Source of the DNA: Alphaproteobacteria bacterium
GTDB taxonomy: Bacteria > Pseudomonadota > Alphaproteobacteria > DAOWDM01
DNA length: 26,909 nt
Direction: 5' to 3'
NCBI GenBank assembly: GCA_030639035.1
Contig: DAOWDM010000085.1
Span: 1 to 26,909, forward strand
Shown: positions 1-8,102 of the stretch, piece by piece
Position numbering within the stretch: position 1 is the first letter of the stretch
Layout of the letters: every line of letters begins with the position of its first letter
Position numbers and translations under genes: made by a program
The notes under the pieces: generated by a model
Databases searched by the model: none
What the model saw: the letters and a program-made list of their open reading frames with translations, nothing else
Told to the model about the DNA's origin: nothing

Positions 1-660
1 AAGACTGGTTGGTTCTCCTGTTATACCTGCATCATAGGAAATGCCTTGTTCTGCTAGATATTTTGCAAGCATTCTCATTCCGTTTTTGGACTTATTAATG
101 ACTTCTTCTGCTCCATTAATAGCAAAGCCTATACGTCCTGGAAAATCACATGTATTGCCGCCGTTTTCCTTTAGAGTTCTTGAAAGACTTGCCACAAAAG
201 CAGCCGTACCGCCTTTCATGTCTTCTGTTCCACGACCATAAACAATGCCGTCATCGTCTAAATCATCAGAATCTTCTACTTTATTTCCGTCTTTATCATG
301 GAATTCGCCCCATGGGTCAACTGTCCAGCCTTCTCCAATTGGAACAACGTCCATGTGTCCGCAAAAATTAAGCGATGGTTCGCCTTTACCAAGAGTTGCA
401 AACATATTTCTTACAGGTGGAGCATCAGGGAAATCTGGGTCTTTGAACTCAATTATTTTACAGTCAAAGCCCATCTTGTTAAGAGTTTCCGCAAGTATAT
501 ATTGAGCCTCAGACGTATCTGGGGTAACGCTTTCGCAGCGGACGAGTTTTTGAAGAAACTTTATTTCATCAATAGGCTCGATTGTATCAGCTGCTACTGG
601 TTTCTCAGGAGCTTTGTAATGCTTGATAATTGTAGCACAATCTGTTGCTTTCCCGCTCAT
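1..660 (-). CDS. dapE: Succinyl-diaminopimelate desuccinylase, 3' end beyond the window
   Basis: The first 220 codons of an M20-family metallopeptidase are present; the C-terminal part lies left of base 1. DapE removes succinate from N-succinyl-LL-diaminopimelate in the cytoplasm, for lysine and peptidoglycan precursor synthesis. Visible motifs are GHMDVVP (His102 and Asp104, metal and catalytic region), YGRGTEDMKGG (Asp147, bridging metal), NGAEE (Glu185/Glu186, general base and metal ligand) and GEPTS (215-219). The ATG at 660 follows an AAGGAT ribosome site that overlaps the end of the upstream isomerase-like gene, with an 11-base gap, so the two are probably co-transcribed. There are about 20 extra residues at the N-terminus and a very acidic loop (about 120-137, rich in Asp, Glu and Lys) where the family usually has a short turn. 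Another M20 amidohydrolase (ArgE-like) is possible, but GHxDVVP plus GEPTS fits DapE best. Confidence 0.85.
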   Translation of the reverse strand, partial: MSGKATDCATIIKHYKAPEKPVAADTIEPIDEIKFLQKLVRCESVTPDTSEAQYILAETLNKMGFDCKIIEFKDPDFPDAPPVRNMFATLGKGEPSLNFCGHMDVVPIGEGWTVDPWGEFHDKDGNKVEDSDDLDDDGIVYGRGTEDMKGGTAAFVASLSRTLKENGGNTCDFPGRIGFAINGAEEVINKSKNGMRMLAKYLAEQGISYDAGITGEPTSL

Positions 661-671
661 TTTACTATCCT

Positions 672-1592
672 TCATCTTGTTTTTTTCAATCTGTTAATTA
701 CTTCAATTTTAACAGGATCGTTATTTTTGTTTCTGTATTCCTTAGCTTTTTCAGTAAGTCTTTCTTTTGTTGCATCGTTAATCATTCCAGAGAGCTGTTT
801 CCCTGTTTTAAAAGCTTTATTCAGAAACTCTTTTTCATCTTCAATTCCTGAATTCTTCATTCCTATTTCCATTGTTACAGGTCCAGAGTATGAAGACTCG
901 GATATAATTTTTGTAATCCGCTTCCAGTCTGCTGTTCCTTGAAAAGGAATTGTATGCAAATCGCCGACTCCGTCATTGTCATTTAAATGCAGGCAAAGAA
1001 TGCGGTCTTTAAGACCATCGCTTTCAAGAATATCTAACTGATTTGTTCTTTTATTGCCATGTCCGCTGTCATAGCAAAGACCAAGATACTCAGGGTCAGT
1101 GCCTTTTAAAATATCTTTGATTAGACCAAGATGTCCATTTTCCAATGCTATTCGAATACCTTGTTTGCGAGCAGACTTTTCTAACTTTGCAAGAGTTTTT
1201 CGCAATGGAACAATCCAGCTGTCAAGTTTAGGATTCTCATCGCCTTCTTTCTCATCTGGAATATGTAGCACAACAACACCACAACCAAGTTGAGCTGCCA
1301 TATCAATTCTGTTTTGAATTAGTTTTTCACCCTTTAACTGCTCATCTTTATCTGTTGACAGCCAATAATTACTAACCTTCTCGCCATCTGAAGCATGCAG
1401 ATCAGTAACTTTAAGATCATATTTTTCAAGATTTTTTTTAATGTCTTTGATTTCATCTTTAGAGTAAATATGATCCGTATTCCATTCATGACACCAATGG
1501 ATATTACTAAAACCAGCTTCTGAAATCTTTTTAAGATAAGGTTCAGGATCGCCAGTATCTTTTACATAATCTGTGGCTATTGAAGGCTTCAT
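672..1592 (-). CDS. Xylose-isomerase-like TIM-barrel protein (sugar phosphate isomerase/epimerase family)
   Basis: 306 residues matching the AP_endonuc_2 / xylose isomerase-like TIM barrel. The expected metal-site positions can be read along the barrel: a Glu in IALENGHLG, Asp and His in LCYDSGHGN, His in LCLHLNDND, and the closing Glu in VTMEIG. Members isomerise or epimerise sugars, inositols or hydroxypyruvate, or act as endonuclease IV; the endonuclease IV pattern is not evident, so a small-molecule isomerase is more likely. The substrate cannot be read from the sequence. The ATG at 1592 has an AGGATAAG ribosome site. The C-terminal 45 residues are rich in Lys, Arg and Asn and look like an extension beyond the barrel. 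It lies 11 bases upstream of dapE on the same strand, which suggests one transcript but not necessarily one pathway. Confidence 0.8.
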   Translation of the reverse strand: MKPSIATDYVKDTGDPEPYLKKISEAGFSNIHWCHEWNTDHIYSKDEIKDIKKNLEKYDLKVTDLHASDGEKVSNYWLSTDKDEQLKGEKLIQNRIDMAAQLGCGVVVLHIPDEKEGDENPKLDSWIVPLRKTLAKLEKSARKQGIRIALENGHLGLIKDILKGTDPEYLGLCYDSGHGNKRTNQLDILESDGLKDRILCLHLNDNDGVGDLHTIPFQGTADWKRITKIISESSYSGPVTMEIGMKNSGIEDEKEFLNKAFKTGKQLSGMINDATKERLTEKAKEYRNKNNDPVKIEVINRLKKTR

Positions 1593-1760
1593 GCTACTTA
1601 TCCTATTTTAAAGACTAAAGACTATTACGTTATAGACAAATCCTATCATTTTTTCTAATTGATAGCAAACTCTTTGTTTAATTTGATTAGATATGATGGA
1701 TATTTTTAGGCTATGTTATACAATAATGTTGCTATTTAACATATTTTTAGCACTGCTATT

Positions 1761-1839
1761 GCGAAAAGCTTTAGCTTTCGCTGTCATTCTTTTAAACTCA
1801 ATCGTCATCGAATTAAGTAACATCTACAGCAATGACAAC
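1761..1839. repeat. Intergenic repeat: hairpin plus GTCATCGAATTA module
   Basis: This lies in the 256-base gap between comM and the isomerase gene. It contains an imperfect hairpin (GCGAAAAGCT / AGCTTTCGC, 1761-1781), then a 21-base stretch (1786-1806), then a module starting GTCATCGAATTAAGTAACAT at 1804. The 21-base stretch recurs exactly, in inverse orientation, at 22598-22618. The GTCATCGAATTA module recurs at 11534-11557 and 22637-22660, and inverted at 22487-22510. No coding potential is evident here, and the rest of the gap shows nothing I can name. Confidence 0.75.
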
Positions 1840-1848
1840 TATGGAATT

Positions 1849-3384
1849 CTATGCCTTTGCAGGAGCTCTGCCAGGGATAATTCGGCGGTAAGACAGGGCT
1901 TCGGCTATATGAACATGCTTTATGTTTTCGCTTCTTTCCATGTCGGCAATTGTTCTGGATACTTTTAGTACTCTGTGCCAGCCTCTAGCAGAAAGGCTTA
2001 ATTGCTCGGCTGCTTTTATCAGCAGTTGGCGACCTTTTTCATCAGGAGTTGCAACTGCATCAAGAATTTTCCCATCTGCTTCAGCGTTACAGCGTATTTT
2101 TCTGTCTTTTGACAAGACTGCATAGCGTTCTCTTTGTATTAATCTTGTGGCTGTAACACGCTTTATTATTTCCTCGGAGCTTTCTGATGGAGCTGGTGTT
2201 GACATATCCCAAGGCTTTACTGCTGGAACATCTACGTGCAAGTCTATGCGGTCAAATAAAGGACCTGAAATTTTTGACTGATAGTCAACTGCACATTTCG
2301 GGGCTTTGTTACATTCAAGTTGAGGGTTTCCCAAGTGTCCGCATTTGCATGGATTCATAGCTGCTATAAGCTGAACTCTTGCTGGATATGTTACATGAGA
2401 GTTAGCTCTTGCTACTGAAATTCGTCCTGTCTCTAAAGGCTGCCTTAAAGATTCAAGTGTTGCTCTTGAAAACTCTGGTAACTCATCAAGGAAAAGCACT
2501 CCCATATGAGCTAAAGATATTTCTCCAGGTTTTACTTTATGACCACCTCCGACAAGTGCGGCTGTAGTTGCTGTGTGATGCGGGTCTCTGAAAGGTCTTT
2601 GCTGTATCAAACCGCCGTTTTTTAATTGTCCTGCAATAGAATGAATCATTGAAACTTCCAAAGCCTCATCTGGAGCTAAAGAAGGCAAAATACCAGGCAT
2701 ACGGGCAGCAAGCATGGACTTTCCAGCCCCAGGAGGACCTATCATCAACATGTGATGACCGCCTGATGCAGCTATTTCGAGAACTCGTTTAGCTGCTTCT
2801 TGTCCTTTGATGTCTTTCAAATCAAGATGAATAGTGTCATTTTCAGCGACAGTTGCTTTTGGGGAGCATAAAATTTGTGTTCCTTTGAAATGATTTATCA
2901 GCTCAAGCAGGGAATTAGGGGCTAGGATATCTTTTCCGCCTGCCCAAACTGCTTCACCGCCTTGTTTAGCAGGGCATATAAGTCCTCGCCCAGCAGCGTT
3001 TGCAGCAATAGCGGCAGGAAGCACGCCTGCTACAGATGCAATTTTTCCGTCAAGAGCAAGCTCGCCTAAAACGGTGTAGTTGATTATGTCTTCTTTTGGC
3101 AAAACTTCCATAGAGGCTAAAAGACCAGTGGCAATAGCAAGGTCAAAATGACTTCCGACCTTTAGAACATCAGCAGGAGCAAGATTTACAGTTATACGTT
3201 TTGGAGGAAGTGCCAACCCGATAGCATTAAGTGCAGCTCGAATTCTCTCTTTGCTTTCAGCAATAGCTTTATCTGGAAGCCCTACAATAGTAAATGTGGG
3301 TAATCCTCCTGCAATCTGCACTTGAACATCAATATCAAGAACATCGACTCCTTGAAAAGCTACCGTATTTATTCGTGAAACCAT
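1849..3384 (-). CDS. comM: ComM/YifB-family Mg-chelatase-like AAA+ ATPase
   Basis: 511 residues. ComM is known as a hexameric helicase that drives branch migration of incoming DNA during natural transformation, though homologues also occur in bacteria not known to be competent. In order there are an N-terminal Lon-S5-like domain (SRINTVAFQGVDV, VGLPDKA, KRITVNLAPAD), Walker A GPPGAGKS, Walker B VLFLDELPEF, the zinc-finger-like NPCKCGHLG...C...C segment, SGPLFDRIDLHVDVP and a C-terminal helical domain with SARGWHRVLKVSRTIADM. I chose the ATG at 3384 because it gives the family's usual start (M-V-S-R-I-N-T-V-A-F-Q-G) and has AGAAG about nine bases upstream; the in-frame TTG at 3405 only adds seven residues. 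Divergent from trkH. No other competence gene is in view. Confidence 0.92.
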   Translation of the reverse strand: MVSRINTVAFQGVDVLDIDVQVQIAGGLPTFTIVGLPDKAIAESKERIRAALNAIGLALPPKRITVNLAPADVLKVGSHFDLAIATGLLASMEVLPKEDIINYTVLGELALDGKIASVAGVLPAAIAANAAGRGLICPAKQGGEAVWAGGKDILAPNSLLELINHFKGTQILCSPKATVAENDTIHLDLKDIKGQEAAKRVLEIAASGGHHMLMIGPPGAGKSMLAARMPGILPSLAPDEALEVSMIHSIAGQLKNGGLIQQRPFRDPHHTATTAALVGGGHKVKPGEISLAHMGVLFLDELPEFSRATLESLRQPLETGRISVARANSHVTYPARVQLIAAMNPCKCGHLGNPQLECNKAPKCAVDYQSKISGPLFDRIDLHVDVPAVKPWDMSTPAPSESSEEIIKRVTATRLIQRERYAVLSKDRKIRCNAEADGKILDAVATPDEKGRQLLIKAAEQLSLSARGWHRVLKVSRTIADMERSENIKHVHIAEALSYRRIIPGRAPAKA

Positions 3385-3497
3385 ATTTTTATTCTTCTGA
3401 TGCAATTATGCCGTTACAAGTCATTTTAGAAGCTTGTGTATTTGTAAGTGAAAACATAATATAGCTTATAACAAAAGAACAACAAAGTAATTAAACA

Positions 3498-4946
3498 ATG
3501 CGTTTTGAACCAGTTCTATACATTTGCGGCATAATTTTTACAACAGCAGGTTTTGCAATGCTAGCTCCTGCCACCGTTGATATGCATATGGGAAATGTTT
3601 ACGATGCAAAGGTCTTCTTTTTATCTTCAGGAATCACTGTGTTTTTTGGAGCTATGCTGATTCTATCGAATCATGATAAATGGAAAAGAATCACTGTTCG
3701 TGAAACTTTTTTGATGACAAGCCTGAACTGGATTCTTGTCTCAGCATTTTCTGCTCTGCCTTTTTGCTTTTCAGAGCTTCAATTAAGTTACACAGATGCT
3801 TTTTTTGAAACAATGTCAGGGCTAACGACAACAGGTTCTACTATCCTTTCTGGTCTTGATAGCCTTCCTTATGGTCTTCTTTTATGGCGGGCATCTTTGC
3901 AGTGGCTCGGAGGGATTGGTATTATTGTTATGGCTATTGCTATTCTGCCTTTTCTTCATATTGGCGGAATGCAGCTGTTTACAACAGAATCATCTGACAA
4001 TGCAGGGAAGACATTTCCTCGTGTAGCACAGGTAGTAACGGCTACTATTATTGTTTATCTGGTATTGTCTGTTTTATGTGCTGCATCATTGAAAATTGCA
4101 GGAATGTCGTGTTTTGAAGCTATAACACACGCTATGACAACAGTATCAACAGGCGGATATTCAACCTCTGATTGTTCTATAGGTCATTTTAATTCTGCAG
4201 CTATTGAATGGGTAATTATTTTCTTTATGACAACAGGTGGAATGCCGATAATTTTCTTTCTTTATATTGCAAACAGGCAATGGGAAAATGTCCGTAATGA
4301 TAGCCAAGTCTTCCGTTATTTGTATTGGCTCGCAATAATTATTGCTGGAATGTCGGTATGGTTATGGTTATCAACAGGAATCCCTTATGAAGACGCTTTG
4401 CGTAAAATAGCTTTTCATGTGATTTCTTTAGTAACGACAACAGGATTTGCAACAGATAACTATATTCAATGGGGGCATGTTTTTGTTGTAGCTTTCTTTA
4501 TTCTTACTGCAGTAGGAGGCTGTACAGGTTCTACAGCAGGAGGAATAAAAATATTCAGATTTCGGATTCTATATTTGACTGCAATACGGCATTTCAAAAC
4601 AATGCTTACACCGCATGGAGTTTTCATAAATCTTTATAATGGGAAGCCTGTAAAAGAAGACGTTATGATTGGTGTATTGGTTTTTATTACGGCCTTTTTC
4701 TTTAGTGTTGCTTTTCTAACTTTGATATTAGGCTGTTATGGAGTTGATTTTGTTACTAGTTTAAGCGGAGCTCTTACTGCAATAGCAAATGTTGGTCCTG
4801 GGCTAGGTAACATTATAGGACCTGCGGGAAATTTCTCGACATTACCAGATGGAGCAAAATGGGCTCTTTCTGTTGGAATGTTGCTAGGACGGCTGGAGTT
4901 TTTGACGGTATTTGTGCTATTTATTCCTGCAGCATGGAAAAACTGA
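3498..4946 (+). CDS. trkH: TrkH-family potassium uptake membrane subunit
   Basis: 482 residues, the usual TrkH length, with many membrane helices. It forms the K+-conducting pore in the inner membrane and normally works with the cytoplasmic NAD(H)/nucleotide-binding TrkA, which is not in this window. All four selectivity-filter loops are visible with their key glycines: SGLTTTGSTIL (1), TTVSTGGYST (2), SLVTTTGFATDN (3) and AIANVGPGLGN (4). The conserved VGGCTGSTAGGIKIFR segment precedes the cytoplasmic loop. The start is the ATG at 3498; no strong Shine-Dalgarno sequence precedes it. Divergent from comM across about 110 bases and followed by a palindromic repeat and a convergent tRNA-Gln, so it is probably monocistronic. 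KtrB is an alternative name within the same superfamily; length and motifs favour TrkH. Confidence 0.92.
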   Translation: MRFEPVLYICGIIFTTAGFAMLAPATVDMHMGNVYDAKVFFLSSGITVFFGAMLILSNHDKWKRITVRETFLMTSLNWILVSAFSALPFCFSELQLSYTDAFFETMSGLTTTGSTILSGLDSLPYGLLLWRASLQWLGGIGIIVMAIAILPFLHIGGMQLFTTESSDNAGKTFPRVAQVVTATIIVYLVLSVLCAASLKIAGMSCFEAITHAMTTVSTGGYSTSDCSIGHFNSAAIEWVIIFFMTTGGMPIIFFLYIANRQWENVRNDSQVFRYLYWLAIIIAGMSVWLWLSTGIPYEDALRKIAFHVISLVTTTGFATDNYIQWGHVFVVAFFILTAVGGCTGSTAGGIKIFRFRILYLTAIRHFKTMLTPHGVFINLYNGKPVKEDVMIGVLVFITAFFFSVAFLTLILGCYGVDFVTSLSGALTAIANVGPGLGNIIGPAGNFSTLPDGAKWALSVGMLLGRLEFLTVFVLFIPAAWKN

Positions 4947-4949
4947 TTT

Positions 4950-4970
4950 AAAGACAGGTCTTTTTGATTT
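4950..4970 (+). terminator. Possible weak terminator after trkH
   Basis: AAAGA-CAGG-TCTTT can form a five-pair stem followed directly by TTGATTT, three bases after the trkH stop codon. The stem is short and AT-rich, so this is tentative. Confidence 0.3.
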
Positions 4971-4997
4971 AATTATACGCAAAAATTTCCCCATGTT

Positions 4998-5084
4998 GTC
5001 ATTCTCAGCCTAAAATGCTGGGAATCCAGACTTTTAAAAACAGAAAAAAGAACTGGATACCCGAACTTTGGTTCGAGTATGACA
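4998..5084. repeat. Palindromic intergenic repeat (GTCAT...ATGAC family)
   Basis: An 87-base imperfect inverted repeat between trkH and tRNA-Gln. The left arm begins GTCATTCTCAGCC and ends GGAATCCAG (4998-5029). The right arm begins CTGGATACCCG and ends GAGTATGAC (5053-5084). The outer ends and the ATCCAG/CTGGAT inner ends are complementary while the middles of the arms differ. Each arm also contains its own small hairpin (for example CCGAACTTTGGTTCG on the right). It shares its outer ends with elements at 11462, 17191 and 22520. Confidence 0.8.
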
Positions 5085-5113
5085 AGTATTGGTATGAAAA
5101 AAATAGAGATAGT

Positions 5114-5188
5114 TGGCTGGGGCGGCAGGGATCGAACCTGCGAATGGCGGCATCAAAAGCCGCTGCCTTACCACTTGGCTACGCCCCA
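5114..5188 (-). tRNA. tRNA-Gln (anticodon TTG)
   Basis: The minus strand folds as a standard cloverleaf. The acceptor TGGGGCG pairs with CGCCCCA, discriminator G, with CCA encoded. The anticodon stem GCGGC/GCCGC encloses TT-TTG-AT, and the T arm is GCAGG-TTCGATC-CCTGC. The TTG anticodon reads CAA and, with modification, CAG. Confidence 0.95.
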
Positions 5189-5244
5189 ACATCTCGTTGA
5201 TGCACCCTTTTTATTTCAAAAAGAAAAAAAATGCAATATCAGTC

Positions 5245-6111
5245 TTAAAATAAAAGTGTAGAAATTGCCCACCAGTCTGATTCTTTGCTTTTTATCAACC
5301 TTACAGCCGTTTCTGCATGTTCTTTATTGGCAAAAAGTCCAAAACACGTTGCACCACTGCCAGACATACGAGAAATAAGGCAGCCATGCTGTTGTGATAT
5401 AATTTCAAGAGTATCTGCAATCTCAGGGGCAAGGCTGCAAGCCGATTCTGTAAGGTCATTGCTGCGTTTTTTCAGTTCTAAAACAAAAGAATCAATATCA
5501 TCATAAGCCACCTTTATTGGCATAGCTGTTGTAAAAGGCTTTGCCCTTTTTTTGAAAACATCTGGAGTCGGAACTTTTACTTTTGGATTAACCAGAACAA
5601 TCCATATTTTTGGCAAAGGAGGGGCTTTTGTTATTATTTCACCTATTCCTGAAATGTTTAGCGGACATTTTTGTAAGCAAGCAGGGACATCTGCTCCAAG
5701 CTGTAAGGCAATTTCAGCCAGTTTTTCTTTTGAAAGAGGGCTTTCCCATAATTGCGATAAACCAATAAGAACAGCAGCAGCATCAGCAGAACCTCCGCCG
5801 AGTCCAGCAGCAACAGGAAGTTTTTTAATCAGCTTTATGTTGACTAAAGGAATAATCCCAAGAGCTTTTGCTAGTATTTTCGTGGCTTTGATGACAATGT
5901 TGTTTTTTTCTTTCTTTAGATTTTCTGCAAATTCACCTTCAATAGAAAAAGAAAGTTTTTTTGAAGGTTTTATATGTATCTCATCTGAAATATCTGCAAA
6001 AACAAACAGACTGTCCAGAAGATGATAACCGTCTGGTCTTTTTCCTGTTACATGAAGATAAAGATTTATCTTGGCAGGAGCAGAAATCCGTATAGCTTTA
6101 TTTGGAAACAT
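5245..6111 (-). CDS. ispE: 4-diphosphocytidyl-2-C-methyl-D-erythritol kinase
   Basis: 288 residues, normal for IspE. It phosphorylates CDP-methylerythritol with ATP in the non-mevalonate (MEP) route to isoprenoid precursors. The N-terminus ISAPAKINLYLHVTGKRPDGYH carries the catalytic Lys and substrate-binding region. The GHMP-kinase phosphate loop PVAAGLGGGSADAA with its catalytic Asp follows, and SRMSGSGATCFGLF is the third GHMP motif. I chose the ATG at 6111 because the family begins a few residues before SAPAKINL; upstream in-frame codons back to 6162 would only add a Lys/Gln-rich tail inside the preceding gene. This start lies within the last 14 bases of the upstream TPR lipoprotein gene, so translation may be coupled. 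The AT-rich sequence between it and tRNA-Gln shows no clear terminator. Confidence 0.93.
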   Translation of the reverse strand: MFPNKAIRISAPAKINLYLHVTGKRPDGYHLLDSLFVFADISDEIHIKPSKKLSFSIEGEFAENLKKEKNNIVIKATKILAKALGIIPLVNIKLIKKLPVAAGLGGGSADAAAVLIGLSQLWESPLSKEKLAEIALQLGADVPACLQKCPLNISGIGEIITKAPPLPKIWIVLVNPKVKVPTPDVFKKRAKPFTTAMPIKVAYDDIDSFVLELKKRSNDLTESACSLAPEIADTLEIISQQHGCLISRMSGSGATCFGLFANKEHAETAVRLIKSKESDWWAISTLLF

Positions 6112-8005
6112 CAGTTTCTTTCTTTTTATCAGGTTCTGCCGTTGTTTCTGCTGGCTTTTCAACTGGAGCTACAGGCTCTTCCTTTATTTTTTCAGGCAAA
6201 GGAGGAAGTCCATGCTTAAGTTTTTCCTTGGTATCTGCTTCATTTTCCAGCTCACCTTCTTTTGCAAGAGAAACAGCACGAAGCCATTGATAATGAGCTT
6301 CTTTTTTTCGCCCGACTCTCCAATAAGCATCACCAAGATGGTCATTGATAACGGCATTTCCTGGTTCAAGTTCTATAGCTTTTTCTAAAAATCCAACGGC
6401 TTGTTTGAAGTCGCCTTTTTTAATCAATGCCCAGCCAAGGCTGTCAACAATAAAACCGTCATTAGGACGCTGTTTAACTGCCTCTTTAATCATTTCTATA
6501 GATTGCTCAACATTTATGCCTTGCTGTAGCCATGAATAGCCGAGATAGTTCAAAAGTAGTGGCTGATTAGGTTCTAATTCAAGAGCTTTTAATAAAGCTT
6601 TTTCTGCTGCTTTCCAGTTTCCTGCTCGCTCTTGTGCTATGCCAAGAGTGTAAAAAATCGTCCAGTGGTAAGATTTAATGTCCTTGATTTTTGCAATTGC
6701 TGAATTATAAGCTTCTGCTGCTTCTTTATAGCGACCGTTAATGCGTAGAATGTCGCCTAAGTCCCTGAATGGTCCTGATTGTTCAGGGTATTCTTTTGCA
6801 AGCATTTTAAATAGTTTAACAGCAGCTTCTATGTCGTTAAGTTTTTCAAGACTGGCAGCAGTACGAAGTCTAGCAGAAAAATAAATATCAGCATCAGGAG
6901 AAATAGAATCGTAAACTTTTATAGCATCTTGCGGACGGTCAAGAACTTCTAGAATATCTCCAAGAAGTATCTGTGCCAGAGAAAAATCATTATCAAGAAC
7001 CAAAGAAAGATTAGCAAGCAAAAGCCCAGAATTGTACTCATGATTCTGGCTCATTGTTGCAGCAAGTCCAAACAAAGCTTCAGCAAGCCCATCTTTTGCT
7101 GAGTTTACGATTCTTTCCATGACAACATCAGTATTAAATCTATTATAGATTTTCTTTATGGTTAAGGAATCGGAGTGTATTTTCATGTATTTGCTAACAA
7201 GTTCAAAAGCTTTTTCTTTGTTATCAGTGCGTCTGTAAAAATTACCAATTACCTGAATTGCACGCAGAGACATTCCGCCTGAATTGCTTAGAGTCTTTTC
7301 ATAATGTTCTGCTGCTTTTTTGTGTCTTTCAGCAAGGTCATTAATGAGACCTGAATGGAAATGATAAAGAGAAGATAGTTCTGGTATTTTTTTCAGAGGT
7401 TCAAGCTCTTTCAGAGCCTTATCTGTTTCATCTTTTCCTACAGACAGCCAAGCGGTCATAAGAGGTTTTAAAAAACGACCGAAACCATAAGATTTTAGCC
7501 GTTTCAACTGTTCTTTGGCAGCTTCAAAGTTGCTTTCATTCGCAGCTTCTACGGTAATTATCAGAATAGGAAGAGAATGTCCTGCACCATTTTCTTTTAA
7601 GGCTTTTCTAGCAAAGTTGGCAGCTTCTTTAATGCGTTTTTTTGAAGCCATAAGAACATAGGCGTGTCGTAAAAGAGAAGCGTTCTCTGGGTCTTTTTCT
7701 AAAGCAGAGCAGTAATAATCAGCAGCAACGTCAATATCAGAGATGTTTCTAGCATGCCTCCCTGCAAGGTATTCTCCGAAACCTTTTTCTGAAGAAACAT
7801 ATTCCTTAATTTTGGCAGGCTTTCTTACAAGCAGAGTTTCTTCTTCAGAAAAGGAAAAGTCTTTTGTCAGTGACGGAAAAACCGATTCGCTCTTTTTTTT
7901 GATAGGAGTACAAGCGGATAACACCACTGCAAACATAGCAAAACCCCAATACTTACAGTATATGCAACGCTTTAAAAAAAGAACTGTATTTCTTAGAAAA
8001 ATCAT
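6098..8005 (-). CDS. TPR-repeat outer-membrane lipoprotein
   Basis: 635 residues. The N-terminus has a basic region, a short hydrophobic stretch (GFAMFAVVLSAC) and a lipobox L-S-A-C with the acylated Cys at residue 32, so it is probably a lipoprotein. From about residue 75 to 575 the protein is a chain of tetratricopeptide repeats; clear ones include EAAKLFKMLAKEYPEQSGPF, AEKALLKALELEPNQPLLLN, GWALIKKGDFKQAVGFLEKA and DHLGDAYWRVGRKKEAHYQW. The tail (about 595-635) is rich in Pro, Glu and Lys and likely disordered. TPR proteins are scaffolds; in alphaproteobacteria similar TPR lipoproteins commonly sit next to ispE, but I cannot assign a partner. The stop overlaps the ispE start. The ATG at 8005 has only a weak GAGAAAG ribosome site. 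It is divergent from the uracil-DNA glycosylase gene. Confidence 0.85.
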   Translation of the reverse strand: MIFLRNTVLFLKRCIYCKYWGFAMFAVVLSACTPIKKKSESVFPSLTKDFSFSEEETLLVRKPAKIKEYVSSEKGFGEYLAGRHARNISDIDVAADYYCSALEKDPENASLLRHAYVLMASKKRIKEAANFARKALKENGAGHSLPILIITVEAANESNFEAAKEQLKRLKSYGFGRFLKPLMTAWLSVGKDETDKALKELEPLKKIPELSSLYHFHSGLINDLAERHKKAAEHYEKTLSNSGGMSLRAIQVIGNFYRRTDNKEKAFELVSKYMKIHSDSLTIKKIYNRFNTDVVMERIVNSAKDGLAEALFGLAATMSQNHEYNSGLLLANLSLVLDNDFSLAQILLGDILEVLDRPQDAIKVYDSISPDADIYFSARLRTAASLEKLNDIEAAVKLFKMLAKEYPEQSGPFRDLGDILRINGRYKEAAEAYNSAIAKIKDIKSYHWTIFYTLGIAQERAGNWKAAEKALLKALELEPNQPLLLNYLGYSWLQQGINVEQSIEMIKEAVKQRPNDGFIVDSLGWALIKKGDFKQAVGFLEKAIELEPGNAVINDHLGDAYWRVGRKKEAHYQWLRAVSLAKEGELENEADTKEKLKHGLPPLPEKIKEEPVAPVEKPAETTAEPDKKKETDVSK

Positions 8006-8047
8006 TCTACGGCTTTCTCATAAATTTTAACACAGACTACAATAACT

Positions 8048-8075
8048 ATAGTACAGGATATGTCGACTGTTTCAA
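8048..8075 (-). promoter_or_regulatory. Possible sigma-70-type promoter for the TPR lipoprotein/ispE pair
   Basis: On the minus strand TTGAAA (8070-8075) and TACTAT (8048-8053) are spaced by 16 bases, about 43 bases upstream of the ATG at 8005. Position and orientation fit; sequence match is moderate. Confidence 0.35.
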
Positions 8076-8102
8076 TTCTACTTTATGTGATAAATTAAAA
8101 AC

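Noticed and set aside
298..942. 214-codon plus-strand reading frame
   Set aside because: Lies antisense to dapE and the TIM-barrel gene, both with clear family motifs; no ribosome site and no recognisable domain.
1693..1968. 91-codon plus-strand reading frame between the isomerase and comM genes
   Set aside because: No ribosome site, runs through the intergenic repeat and into the antisense of comM; hydrophobic content is explained by AT-rich sequence.
3408..3420. 13-base match (TGCCGTTACAAGT) shared with 18949-18961, both upstream of plus-strand genes
   Set aside because: A match of this length is expected several times by chance in a 27-kb window on both strands, and there is no symmetry or shared spacing to the start codons.
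5015..5261. Two short plus-strand reading frames over the palindrome and tRNA-Gln
   Set aside because: They are artefacts of the repeat and the antisense of the tRNA gene.
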